Shown here: positions 1-7,220 of the stretch, one piece after another
Layout of the letters: every line of letters begins with the position of its first letter
Position numbering within the stretch: position 1 is the stretch's first letter
Source: an uncultured Bacteroidia bacterium
GTDB taxonomy: Bacteria > Bacteroidota > Bacteroidia > Bacteroidales > UBA932
DNA: 41,070 bases
Direction: 5' to 3'
Assembly (NCBI GenBank): GCA_902784785.1
Contig: CACZWF010000006.1
Location: forward strand, 1 to 41,070
Made by a program: the position numbers and the translations under genes
The notes under the pieces: generated by a model
What the model saw: only the letters and a program-made list of their open reading frames with translations
Databases searched by the model: none
What the model was told of the DNA's origin: nothing

Positions 1-1152
1 GCTCCAGGCCTTCATGGCCTCGGGCTGCACCGTGTCATAGGCTTCTTCGCGGGAGAGACCTTTCCCGATGAGGGCGTTCATCACGCGCTGGGCGAAAATC
101 ACGCCGTGGGTGCGGTAGATGTTGGCCATCATCGTCTCGGGATAGACCGTAAGGTTCTCCAGAATGCCTTTGAAGCGGCAGAGCATATAGTCGAGGAGTT
201 CGGTGGCGTCGGGCAGGATGATGCGCTCGGTGGAAGAGTGGGAGATATCCCTTTCGTGCCACAGGGCGACATTCTCGCAGGAGGCGGACATATAACCGCG
301 CATCACCCGGGCGCAACCGCAGATGTTCTCGCTGCTGATAGGGTTGCGTTTGTGCGGCATTGCGGAGGAGCCTTTCTGTCCTTTGCGGAAGGCTTCTTCG
401 GCCTCGCGGACCTCCGTACGCTGGAGGTTGCGGATTTCGAAGGCCATCTGTTCGAGGGTGGAGGCGGTGACGGCGAGGGTCGCGATGTAGAAGGCGTGGC
501 GGTCGCGCTGAAGCACCTGGGTGGAGATGTCGGCGGAGGCGATGCCCAGTTTCTCGCAGACATAGTCCTGGATGAAGGGCGGAATGTTGGCGAAGTTGCC
601 CACCGCTCCGCTCATTTTCCCGGCCTCGACACCGGCGGAGGCGTATTTGAAACGCTCGATGTTGCGTTTCATTTCCTCATACCAGAGGGCCCATTTGAGT
701 CCGAAGGAGGTGATGTCCGCGTGGATGCCGTGGGTGCGGCCGATGCAGGGGGTCTGTTTGAATTCCAGGGCCCGCTTGCGGAGCACTTCCAGAAATTCTT
801 CCATATCCTTCAGCAAGATGGCGTCGGCCTGCTTGAGCAGGTAGCCGTTGGCGGTGTCCACCACATCGGTAGAAGTAAGACCGTAATGCACCCATTTGCG
901 TTCCGGGCCGAGGCTTTCACTGACGGCGCGGGTGAAGGCGACCACATCGTGGCGGGTCTGTTCTTCGATTTCACGGATGCGGTTCACTTGGAAAGTGGCT
1001 TTCTTGCGGATTTCTTCCACATCTTCCTCGGGGATGACGCCCAGTTTGCTCCAGGCTTCACAGGAAAGAATCTCTACTTCGAGGTAGGCCTGGAACTTGT
1101 TTTCTTCGGTCCAGACATCCCTCATTACCTTGCGGGAATAACGCTCTATCAT
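1..1152 (-). CDS. purB: Adenylosuccinate lyase, C-terminal end cut by window edge
   Basis: Cytoplasmic enzyme of purine synthesis. It removes fumarate from SAICAR to give AICAR and from adenylosuccinate to give AMP. The reading frame starts with ATG at 1152 ([14 protein letters not shown]) and stays open to base 1, giving 384 residues; members of this family are usually somewhat over 430, so roughly 50 C-terminal residues lie outside. The fumarase/aspartase-superfamily signature [11 protein letters not shown] is present near 340-375 (about residue 262), and the TSTDVVDTA and GRTHG blocks of the lyase fold are visible. It lies 52 bp downstream of purC on the same strand, so the two enzymes that act in sequence are probably co-transcribed. 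Identification is secure. Confidence 0.96.
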   Translation of the reverse strand, partial: MIERYSRKVMRDVWTEENKFQAYLEVEILSCEAWSKLGVIPEEDVEEIRKKATFQVNRIREIEEQTRHDVVAFTRAVSESLGPERKWVHYGLTSTDVVDTANGYLLKQADAILLKDMEEFLEVLRKRALEFKQTPCIGRTHGIHADITSFGLKWALWYEEMKRNIERFKYASAGVEAGKMSGAVGNFANIPPFIQDYVCEKLGIASADISTQVLQRDRHAFYIATLAVTASTLEQMAFEIRNLQRTEVREAEEAFRKGQKGSSAMPHKRNPISSENICGCARVMRGYMSASCENVALWHERDISHSSTERIILPDATELLDYMLCRFKGILENLTVYPETMMANIYRTHGVIFAQRVMNALIGKGLSREEAYDTVQPEAMKAWS

Positions 1153-1167
1153 ATTTTTGTCGGTTTT

Positions 1168-1199
1168 CGCTCACGCCTCGAGATTTCTCTCGGCGAGCG
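1168..1199 (-). other. Hairpin between purC and purB
   Basis: Read on the minus strand this is an interrupted stem (CGCTC / GAGCG, GCC / GGC, GAGA / TCTC) with small bulges, closed by a GAAA tetraloop. It has no T-run after it, so it is not a classic terminator. It lies between the stop of purC and the start of purB and could be an mRNA-processing or stability element. Seen by eye only; no folding energy was calculated. Confidence 0.35.
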
Positions 1200-1204
1200 G
1201 GTGA

Positions 1205-2146
1205 TTATTTCGCCAAAAAGGCGAGAATGTTTTTCTCGATGCGGCCCTCCACATCTTCTTCGGGGGCGGGAACAAATTTCTCTCCGGTGATGTGCTCGTA
1301 GAGTTCGATGTAGCGGTCGGTGATGCCGGCGACCACTTCGGGGGTCATTTCGGGCACTTTCTGTCCCTCTTTTCCCTGGAATCCGCCGGCCATCAGCCAT
1401 TCGCGGACAAACTCTTTGGAGAGTTGTTTCTGGTGTTCTCCCTTGGCCAGTCTTTCTTCATAGCCTTCGGCGTAGAAATAGCGGGAGGAGTCGGGGGTAT
1501 GGATTTCATCCATCAGGAGGATTTTTCCGTCGCGTTTGCCGAACTCGTATTTCGTGTCCACCAAGATCAGGCCCTTGCCGGCCGCCATTTCGGTGCCGCG
1601 GGCGAAAAGGGCGCGGGTGTATTTTTCGAGTTGTTCGTAATCTTCACGGGAGACGATGCCCTGGGCGATGATCTCTTCTTTGCTGATATCCTCATCGTGG
1701 CCTTCGGCCGCCTTGGTGGTCGGGGTGATAATGGGCTCGGGGAAACGCTGGTTCTCCACCATTCCTTCGGGAAGGGCGACGCCGCACAGGCTGCGTTTGC
1801 CCGCCTTGTATTCACGCCAGGCGTGTCCGGTGAGGTAGCCCCGGATGACCATTTCCACCTTGAATGGCTCGCAGCGCAGGCCGAGTGTCGCCATCGGGTC
1901 CACTTCGGCCATCTTCCAGTTTGGAAGGATGTCGGCGGTCGCATCCAGGAATTTGGACGCGATCTGGTTGAGGACCTGACCTTTGTAGGGAATGCCTTCG
2001 GGGAGGACCACGTCAAAGGCGGAGATGCGGTCCGTCGCCACCATCACAAGATAATCTGAACCAATGCTGTACACATCACGAACTTTGCCTGTGTACTTGG
2101 CAACCTGACCGGGGAAATGGAAGTCTGTAGAGCGAAGCGCTTTCAT
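1205..2146 (-). CDS. purC: Phosphoribosylaminoimidazole-succinocarboxamide synthase
   Basis: SAICAR synthetase joins CAIR and aspartate using ATP in purine synthesis. The protein has 313 residues, the size of the longer class also found in yeast. N-terminal [32 protein letters not shown] and [16 protein letters not shown] are family-typical nucleotide and substrate-binding blocks; [11 protein letters not shown] and [13 protein letters not shown] are conserved C-terminal motifs. The ATG at 2146 was chosen; a GTG directly before it at 2149 would add one residue. purB follows on the same strand, and both act on SAICAR. Opposite-strand genes begin at 2290, so 2147-2289 is a divergent promoter region. 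Confidence 0.96.
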   Translation of the reverse strand: MKALRSTDFHFPGQVAKYTGKVRDVYSIGSDYLVMVATDRISAFDVVLPEGIPYKGQVLNQIASKFLDATADILPNWKMAEVDPMATLGLRCEPFKVEMVIRGYLTGHAWREYKAGKRSLCGVALPEGMVENQRFPEPIITPTTKAAEGHDEDISKEEIIAQGIVSREDYEQLEKYTRALFARGTEMAAGKGLILVDTKYEFGKRDGKILLMDEIHTPDSSRYFYAEGYEERLAKGEHQKQLSKEFVREWLMAGGFQGKEGQKVPEMTPEVVAGITDRYIELYEHITGEKFVPAPEEDVEGRIEKNILAFLAK

Positions 2147-2167
2147 CACGAATTAAAATTTAATCTA

Positions 2168-2175
2168 CAAAAGTA
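2168..2175 (-). promoter_or_regulatory. Possible -7 box for purC-purB
   Basis: On the minus strand this reads TACTTTTG, matching the Bacteroidota -7 consensus TAnnTTTG, 21 bases before the purC ATG. No good -33 TTTG is seen 19-21 bases upstream, so the call is tentative. Confidence 0.35.
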
Positions 2176-2214
2176 AACATTTTTTTAGAATTGGCGAGCG
2201 GTCGAGATCGAGAT

Positions 2215-2245
2215 TTTGAGATTAAAATATTATTTTATAACTTTG
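2215..2245 (+). promoter_or_regulatory. Bacteroidota-type promoter for the first small-protein/lipoprotein operon
   Basis: TTTG at 2215-2218 and TAACTTTG at 2238-2245 match the -33 and -7 boxes of the main Bacteroidota sigma factor, with an ideal 19-bp spacer. Transcription would start near 2252, leaving a leader of about 38 nt before the ATG at 2290. Confidence 0.75.
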
Positions 2246-2289
2246 CCAGTTAGTTAATTATAATGGGGAGACCCACAAATTTATAAACG

Positions 2290-2436
2290 ATGAAAAAAAC
2301 ACCCATAACTGTTTATGTTTCACCCCGGGTGAGTGAGAAATCGCTCCTTGTGGGAAAAACTGTGCTTTCCGCATCCGCCCAGGTGTCCGGAGCCACGATC
2401 GATGATGTCACTGAAGAAGAATGGGAGGTTAATTAA
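2290..2436 (+). CDS. Small acidic-tailed protein (48 aa), EEEW family member 1
   Basis: No known function. It has 48 residues, no signal peptide and no membrane segment, so it is probably cytosolic on entry. It has a basic start (MKKT), a YVSPRV block, a middle rich in Val, Ser and Ala, and the C-terminal tail DDVTEEEWEVN. The same layout is seen in the products at 4684 and 9542. The stop codon is immediately followed by the ATG of the next gene, a large fimbrillin-like lipoprotein, so the two are translationally coupled. A strong promoter 45 bp upstream supports expression. That it is a real gene rests on the shared motif and the repeated gene context; the role is unknown. Confidence 0.75.
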   Translation: MKKTPITVYVSPRVSEKSLLVGKTVLSASAQVSGATIDDVTEEEWEVN

Positions 2437-4671
2437 ATGAGACGCGTGATGAAAAAAACAATGCTTTTTGCCGCCCTCGTCGCGGCTTTCGCCTTTGCTT
2501 CCTGCTCCAAGGAAGCCCCGGTCGATGACTCAAAGTCCGTCGCGCTCCGCACGGTCGAGTTCTCCACTCTTCCCACCCAGACCAAAACCGTTTTCGGTGA
2601 AAAGAGCGGTACCAAATATCCGGTCTTATGGCAGCAAGGTGACGAGATTTGCCCTTCTTTCAATTATGCAAGCCCCTCGTCCAGCAATTATATCACGGTG
2701 ACTCCTTCCGCAGACGGCTCCAGCGCCAGTTTCAAAGGAGACGTCGCCGAGGCGGAGTCCTACCGTTTCATGTTTGTCAGTCCTGCCATTCGCTTCAAGT
2801 CGATCAACTCGACGAACAAGACCGTTATGGTGGAGTTCCCTTCCGGACAGGCTTCTACGGCGGCATCTCCCGATCCGGCGGCCCAGATTCTTTTTGCCGA
2901 CACGGACGTGATGACCGAAATCCCGAGTCCCGTCGAATTGGAATTTTCCCATTTGGCCGCCTATCTCCACCTGCAGTTCGCGAATGTGGACCTCGGCACT
3001 GCCACGGTCCAGGCGGTCAACATCACCAACGACGCCCGTTATCTCGCCGGCCGTGTTTTCTATAATTGGGAGAGCGATTCATTTGAATCCAGCACGGAAT
3101 TCAATACGATTTCCGTCTCTACCGGCACCCTGACGGATGTCTGGTGCGCCGTGTGTCCCCTTGACCTTTCCGCCGGGAAACTGACGGTTGAAGTCGTCAC
3201 CGACCAGGGTACGCTCACCAAGGAGGTCAATATGCCTGCCAGCGCCAATCTCCCTCGCGGAAAAATTGGCAAATTCACGGTGAATATGTCCGGGGTTCCC
3301 CTCGTTTCTCCTGTCGTGTATAATGCCGTCACCTCCGTCGACCAACTCCACGTGGGCGACAAGGTGATTATCGCGGCTGCCGATTTGGATGAGGCCTTTG
3401 CGATGAGCACGGGACAGAACACCAACAACCGTTCCGCCGCGGGTGTCACCAAGACGGCGGCGACCATTCTGAATCCTACGGATGCGGTCGAGATTATCGA
3501 ACTCGAAGACGGCGTCATCCCCGGCCACTTTGCTTTCAAGGCGACCGGTACCGCCGGTTATCTGTATGCGGGCAACGAGGCTTCCAGCGGAAGCAACATC
3601 CTCAAGACCAAGGCCACCAAGGACAACAGCGCCAGTTGGGACATCAAGGTGCAGGATGTCACGCAAGGCGGTGTCACTTGGGAAGGTGCCTCCTATATCT
3701 TTGCGGATATTGCTTCGAGCGGAAGGGGATTGATCGCTTTCAATGCCAACGATAAATTGTTCGCGGCCTATGGCGCGGGAACAACGATGCAGGCGGTCAA
3801 ACTCTACCGTCTTGACGCGCCGGTGGACAATACGCCTCGCTTCAATGTGACGCTGCCCAATGGTGACGTTGTGTTTGGTGCCACTGAACTTCCCATCTAC
3901 ATTTTTGGCAATGTCGGCTGGACCGCTTCTGTAACGGGAGGTGCGACCTTAAGCGCGAATACCGGAACCGGCAATGCCGTTCTTACGCTGACATTTCCGG
4001 AACATAGTATGACGAAAGAAAAAGATCTTTTCACTCTTACAATCAGCACCGATGCCGTGGTAGAAGACTCTTCATTTGAGTTTACAATCAATTATATCAA
4101 GCCGGTTGAAGTCGGAGATGTACTCTTCCACGAACTATATTGGACCGGAAGCGAAGATGGTCAAAAATTGGCGGATTACCAGGCCTCCGGAAAGGCGACC
4201 ACCGTCGTTTATGGCGGATTCGATGTCACCTATACTCAGGATGGAAGTTCCCACTTTTTTGGTTGGCCTGGGTCTGATAATAACGCTGGAAATGTTTTCT
4301 TGCCTACAGGTGGTTATACGGGCGAGCTTTCCACAGAGGGTATGGAGGTGAATTTCCGTATTCAAAAGAATGGAGGTTGGCTACAGGCTGCGGGAATACC
4401 TTGTGCGGGGGTTAAGAGTGCCACACTGTCATACAAAATCAATAGAGATGGTGCCGCCTATTCACCTTCCAGCGATACAGAAGGTGTGACTGTGGGCTCG
4501 CAAACGAGGGTAAAAGGCACATCAGATTGGGGTAAAACTTTATATGACTGCTCTTATCCGCTCAGTTTTGATCAAGGCCCCACCCATTTTAACCTTAAAA
4601 TCACCGACACTCATGCTTCCAATCACGTATATATTGCCGACATCAAAATTGTCGTAACCGAGATCTATTAA
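2437..4671 (+). CDS. Fimbrillin-like, multi-domain surface lipoprotein
   Basis: 744-residue exported lipoprotein. A signal peptide ends in FAFAS-C, with the lipid-carrying Cys at residue 23. A start at 2449 (MKKTML) is also possible. Modules by eye: a fimbrillin-like beta domain at about 30-285, with the KTVFGxKxGxKYPVxW block; a second domain at about 295-465 beginning VYNAVTSVDQLHVGDKVII; a BACON-like beta-sandwich at about 470-560; and a distinct C-terminal domain at about 570-744. The first three modules are paralogous to the protein at 4830, but the C-terminal domain is not, and the DNA from about 4000 on is visibly more AT-rich. The likely role is surface binding or adhesion; no enzyme motif is seen. 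It follows a small EEEW protein with no gap. Confidence 0.8.
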   Translation: MRRVMKKTMLFAALVAAFAFASCSKEAPVDDSKSVALRTVEFSTLPTQTKTVFGEKSGTKYPVLWQQGDEICPSFNYASPSSSNYITVTPSADGSSASFKGDVAEAESYRFMFVSPAIRFKSINSTNKTVMVEFPSGQASTAASPDPAAQILFADTDVMTEIPSPVELEFSHLAAYLHLQFANVDLGTATVQAVNITNDARYLAGRVFYNWESDSFESSTEFNTISVSTGTLTDVWCAVCPLDLSAGKLTVEVVTDQGTLTKEVNMPASANLPRGKIGKFTVNMSGVPLVSPVVYNAVTSVDQLHVGDKVIIAAADLDEAFAMSTGQNTNNRSAAGVTKTAATILNPTDAVEIIELEDGVIPGHFAFKATGTAGYLYAGNEASSGSNILKTKATKDNSASWDIKVQDVTQGGVTWEGASYIFADIASSGRGLIAFNANDKLFAAYGAGTTMQAVKLYRLDAPVDNTPRFNVTLPNGDVVFGATELPIYIFGNVGWTASVTGGATLSANTGTGNAVLTLTFPEHSMTKEKDLFTLTISTDAVVEDSSFEFTINYIKPVEVGDVLFHELYWTGSEDGQKLADYQASGKATTVVYGGFDVTYTQDGSSHFFGWPGSDNNAGNVFLPTGGYTGELSTEGMEVNFRIQKNGGWLQAAGIPCAGVKSATLSYKINRDGAAYSPSSDTEGVTVGSQTRVKGTSDWGKTLYDCSYPLSFDQGPTHFNLKITDTHASNHVYIADIKIVVTEIY

Positions 4672-4683
4672 CCTGGATTGGAT

Positions 4684-4815
4684 ATGAAAAAAGAACGATA
4701 CCTGACACCTGCCGCCCGACTGATTCCTGTCGGGATGGAGACGGCCTTCTTGACCGTTTCCGGTCATCAAAATGTTTCTATCGAGAGCGCGCCGGAGGAA
4801 GAATGGGAATTTTAA
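4684..4815 (+). CDS. Small acidic-tailed protein (43 aa), EEEW family member 2
   Basis: 43 residues, function unknown. It starts MKKERYLTPAARL and ends APEEEWEF. The basic start, the Tyr followed by Pro and Arg, a central Leu-Thr-Val-Ser stretch and the EEEW tail match the products at 2290 and 9542. It begins 12 bp after the stop of the preceding lipoprotein and ends 14 bp before the most likely start of the next. It therefore sits in the same operon as a second small-protein/lipoprotein unit. There are no Cys residues and no signal peptide. Confidence 0.75.
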   Translation: MKKERYLTPAARLIPVGMETAFLTVSGHQNVSIESAPEEEWEF

Positions 4816-4829
4816 AAAAGGACAAAGTT

Positions 4830-7103
4830 ATGAGAACATCTACGATTTTCGCGGCCCTTGCCGCAGTTCTGACTTTGGCCTCTTGCGCCAAAGAACTCCC
4901 CAACACGCCTTCGACACCGGAGGTGAAAGGCCGTACGGTTATCGTCGAGGCGCAAGCCGAGTCTTCCAAATCGGTCTTTTCCACCCCTGTGGAAGGAAGT
5001 TATCCCGTTGTGTGGACGGCCAACGACACCCAGATCGGTGTTTCCATCAATGGCGGCGCCATCCAACAGATTGCGATGACCCCCGAGGTCGGCGCCCAGA
5101 ACGCCATTTTCAAAATCGAAAGCGTTCCCGAGACCGCCCAGTTTATGGTCGTCAGCCCCTATTCCGCGTTCAAGGCGATTGACGCGGAGGGTCGTGTGTC
5201 GGTGAATGTCCCGGCCACCCAGATTTCTTCTTCCGCCTCGACGGATGAGGCCGCCCAGGTGCTGGTCGCCCAGTCGGAGAACTATTCGGTGGTTCCCGAG
5301 AGCATCACCCTGTCTTTCCAGCACGCGGCCGCCTATCTCCACCTGCAGATTTCCAATGCGGAATTGCTGGGCGGAGAACTCCAGTCGGTGACTTTCTCCA
5401 CCGCCTCCACCGGCCTGGTCGGCGATTTCTACTACAAACCTTCCGACCGCAGTTTCACAGCGGGCGCTTCGATGGCTTCTTCCGTCACCGCCGTCACCAA
5501 TACGCTGGACAATGTCTGGATGGCCGTAGCCCCCGTGGACCTTTCGGGTGAGACCGTCACGGTCACCGTCACCACCAGTCTCGGTCGCTTGATCAAGCAT
5601 TCGACATTCGGCTCCGGCAAACAACTGCAGTCTGGAAAAATCATCAAACTGCCCATCGATATGGCGGATGCGGAGCGTCCGGACGACGAGGTGTACAACC
5701 TGGTGACCGCCGCCTCTCAACTCCATGTCGGCGACAAGATCGTCATTGTGTCCGCGAGTGTCGACGAGACAATTTCCACCGAACAGAACAACAACAACCG
5801 CTCTTCTACGGAAATCGTCCGGGTGGGCGACAAGGTCTACAATCCTTCAGACAATGTCGAAATCATCGAACTGGCTGACGGCTTGTTGTCCGGAACCTAT
5901 GCGCTCAAGGCCACGCGGACGGCGGGCTATCTGTATGCTGGCAATGTGCAAAGCGGCGGCAGCAATATCCTTCAGACGCGTGCCGGCCTCAATATGCAGG
6001 GCACTTGGACCTTTGATTTTGATGACAATACGGCTTGGATTGTCTCGCAGGGTACCGAATACCACAACACCATCGGCTACAACGGCACGGACCATCTGTT
6101 GACGGCCTATACGGGCTTGAGCAGCGCCGGTCGCTATGTCAAGGTCTACCGCTTGATGGCGGACCCTGTCGTTGCTGACCGTTTCAGAGCGGTACTGCCG
6201 ACGGACGAAATCAATTACGAGGCGGCCGAGGTGCCGGTCTATGTGACGGGCAACGTCTCCTGGACGGCAACGCTGACCGGCGACGCCACCTTCAAGGAAA
6301 ACGGAACCAAGTCCTTCTCCGGCAGCGGCTTCCAGACCTTGACACTGGATGTGGCCCAGAATGACGGCTCCACCGAGAAAGAATATGTGGTGACCGTGTC
6401 GACGGCCGCTTCCGTGAGCCCGGCTTCTTATACGCTGACGCTTACCCAAGGCATCAAGAAAGCGGTCTTCCCGATACTGTGGAGCATGCCTTCCGCCAGC
6501 AGTGTGGCCGGCGTGGACTATTCGCTCAATGATTATACCGGTTCGTATGTGTATTCCGACACCCACGAGGGTAAACTGAGCGTGGTGCGCGTGTCGACGG
6601 AGGAGAAAACGACCGACAACACCACCTATCTCTCCCGTTCGGAAGAGCGTTGGGGCGGCAAGCACTGTCTGTTGCATTACGGCGTTTATAAGGAGGACTA
6701 CTGGCTCTTTGAAGTGTACAACGTGGACAATGCCGCCGGTTCCTATACGCTCAGTTACAAGGTTGAGTCTTCCAAGAACGGGCCGAAGTACTTCTTGATG
6801 GAATATTCCTTGGATGGCGGCGAGAACTGGACGGCCTTCCCCGGCTATCAGACGACCAGCTATACCAGCGGCGATTATACGGAAGATACGGTCGATTACA
6901 GTTACGTGATTGATGCGGCTTCGACGGTCTTCTCCGTCAGCCAGTCCGTATCCCTGCCGGCATTCCAAGGCTTCAAGACGCTGATGTTTCGCGCCCGGGT
7001 GACTTCCGCCAGCCGTGCGACCGGGTCTAAGATGGCCGTCAACCACGGCGCCACCAGTCGTGTGGGCGACCACGTCACGATCAGTTTCACGCCGGCGAAC
7101 TAA
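4830..7103 (+). CDS. Fimbrillin-like surface lipoprotein, tandem paralogue
   Basis: 757 residues from the ATG at 4830, chosen because it gives a clean lipoprotein signal (MRTSTIFAALAAVLTLASC). The ATG at 4803 would overlap the small upstream gene. Domain order: fimbrillin-like module at about 25-285 (KSVF...SYPVVW); a second domain beginning VYNLVTAASQLHVGDKIVI at about 288-445; a BACON-like module at about 450-540; and a C-terminal domain from about 546 beginning FPILWSMPS. The last domain is clearly related to the C-terminus of the protein at 21424 (shared SDTHxGKLSVVR, LHYG, YWLFEVYN). The N-terminal 450 residues resemble the upstream neighbour, which indicates tandem duplication. Probably a surface glycan-binding or adhesive lipoprotein. 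Confidence 0.8.
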   Translation: MRTSTIFAALAAVLTLASCAKELPNTPSTPEVKGRTVIVEAQAESSKSVFSTPVEGSYPVVWTANDTQIGVSINGGAIQQIAMTPEVGAQNAIFKIESVPETAQFMVVSPYSAFKAIDAEGRVSVNVPATQISSSASTDEAAQVLVAQSENYSVVPESITLSFQHAAAYLHLQISNAELLGGELQSVTFSTASTGLVGDFYYKPSDRSFTAGASMASSVTAVTNTLDNVWMAVAPVDLSGETVTVTVTTSLGRLIKHSTFGSGKQLQSGKIIKLPIDMADAERPDDEVYNLVTAASQLHVGDKIVIVSASVDETISTEQNNNNRSSTEIVRVGDKVYNPSDNVEIIELADGLLSGTYALKATRTAGYLYAGNVQSGGSNILQTRAGLNMQGTWTFDFDDNTAWIVSQGTEYHNTIGYNGTDHLLTAYTGLSSAGRYVKVYRLMADPVVADRFRAVLPTDEINYEAAEVPVYVTGNVSWTATLTGDATFKENGTKSFSGSGFQTLTLDVAQNDGSTEKEYVVTVSTAASVSPASYTLTLTQGIKKAVFPILWSMPSASSVAGVDYSLNDYTGSYVYSDTHEGKLSVVRVSTEEKTTDNTTYLSRSEERWGGKHCLLHYGVYKEDYWLFEVYNVDNAAGSYTLSYKVESSKNGPKYFLMEYSLDGGENWTAFPGYQTTSYTSGDYTEDTVDYSYVIDAASTVFSVSQSVSLPAFQGFKTLMFRARVTSASRATGSKMAVNHGATSRVGDHVTISFTPAN

Positions 7104-7139
7104 GCGCCTTTTTCTGATTCTGCCGAAGGCTTTTTCATC

Positions 7140-7176
7140 AAATCAGCGCTCTGGAGGGGCGCTGATTTGCGTTTTT
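7140..7176 (+). terminator. Hairpin terminator after the lipoprotein operon
   Basis: A perfect 10-bp stem, AAATCAGCGC (7140-7149) with GCGCTGATTT (7159-7168), a 9-nt loop and a T-run at 7172-7176. It lies 37 bp after the stop of the 4830 gene. Confidence 0.8.
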
Positions 7177-7197
7177 AAAATAAATATTGTAACTTTG
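7166..7197 (+). promoter_or_regulatory. Promoter for the PUL operon, overlapping the terminator
   Basis: TTTG at 7166-7169 and TAACTTTG at 7190-7197 with a 20-bp spacer fit the Bacteroidota consensus. The -33 box lies in the 3' arm of the upstream terminator. The start point would be near 7204, giving a very short leader before the ATG at 7221. Confidence 0.7.
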
Positions 7198-7220
7198 GCT
7201 GCTTATAGTGACTTAAATTT

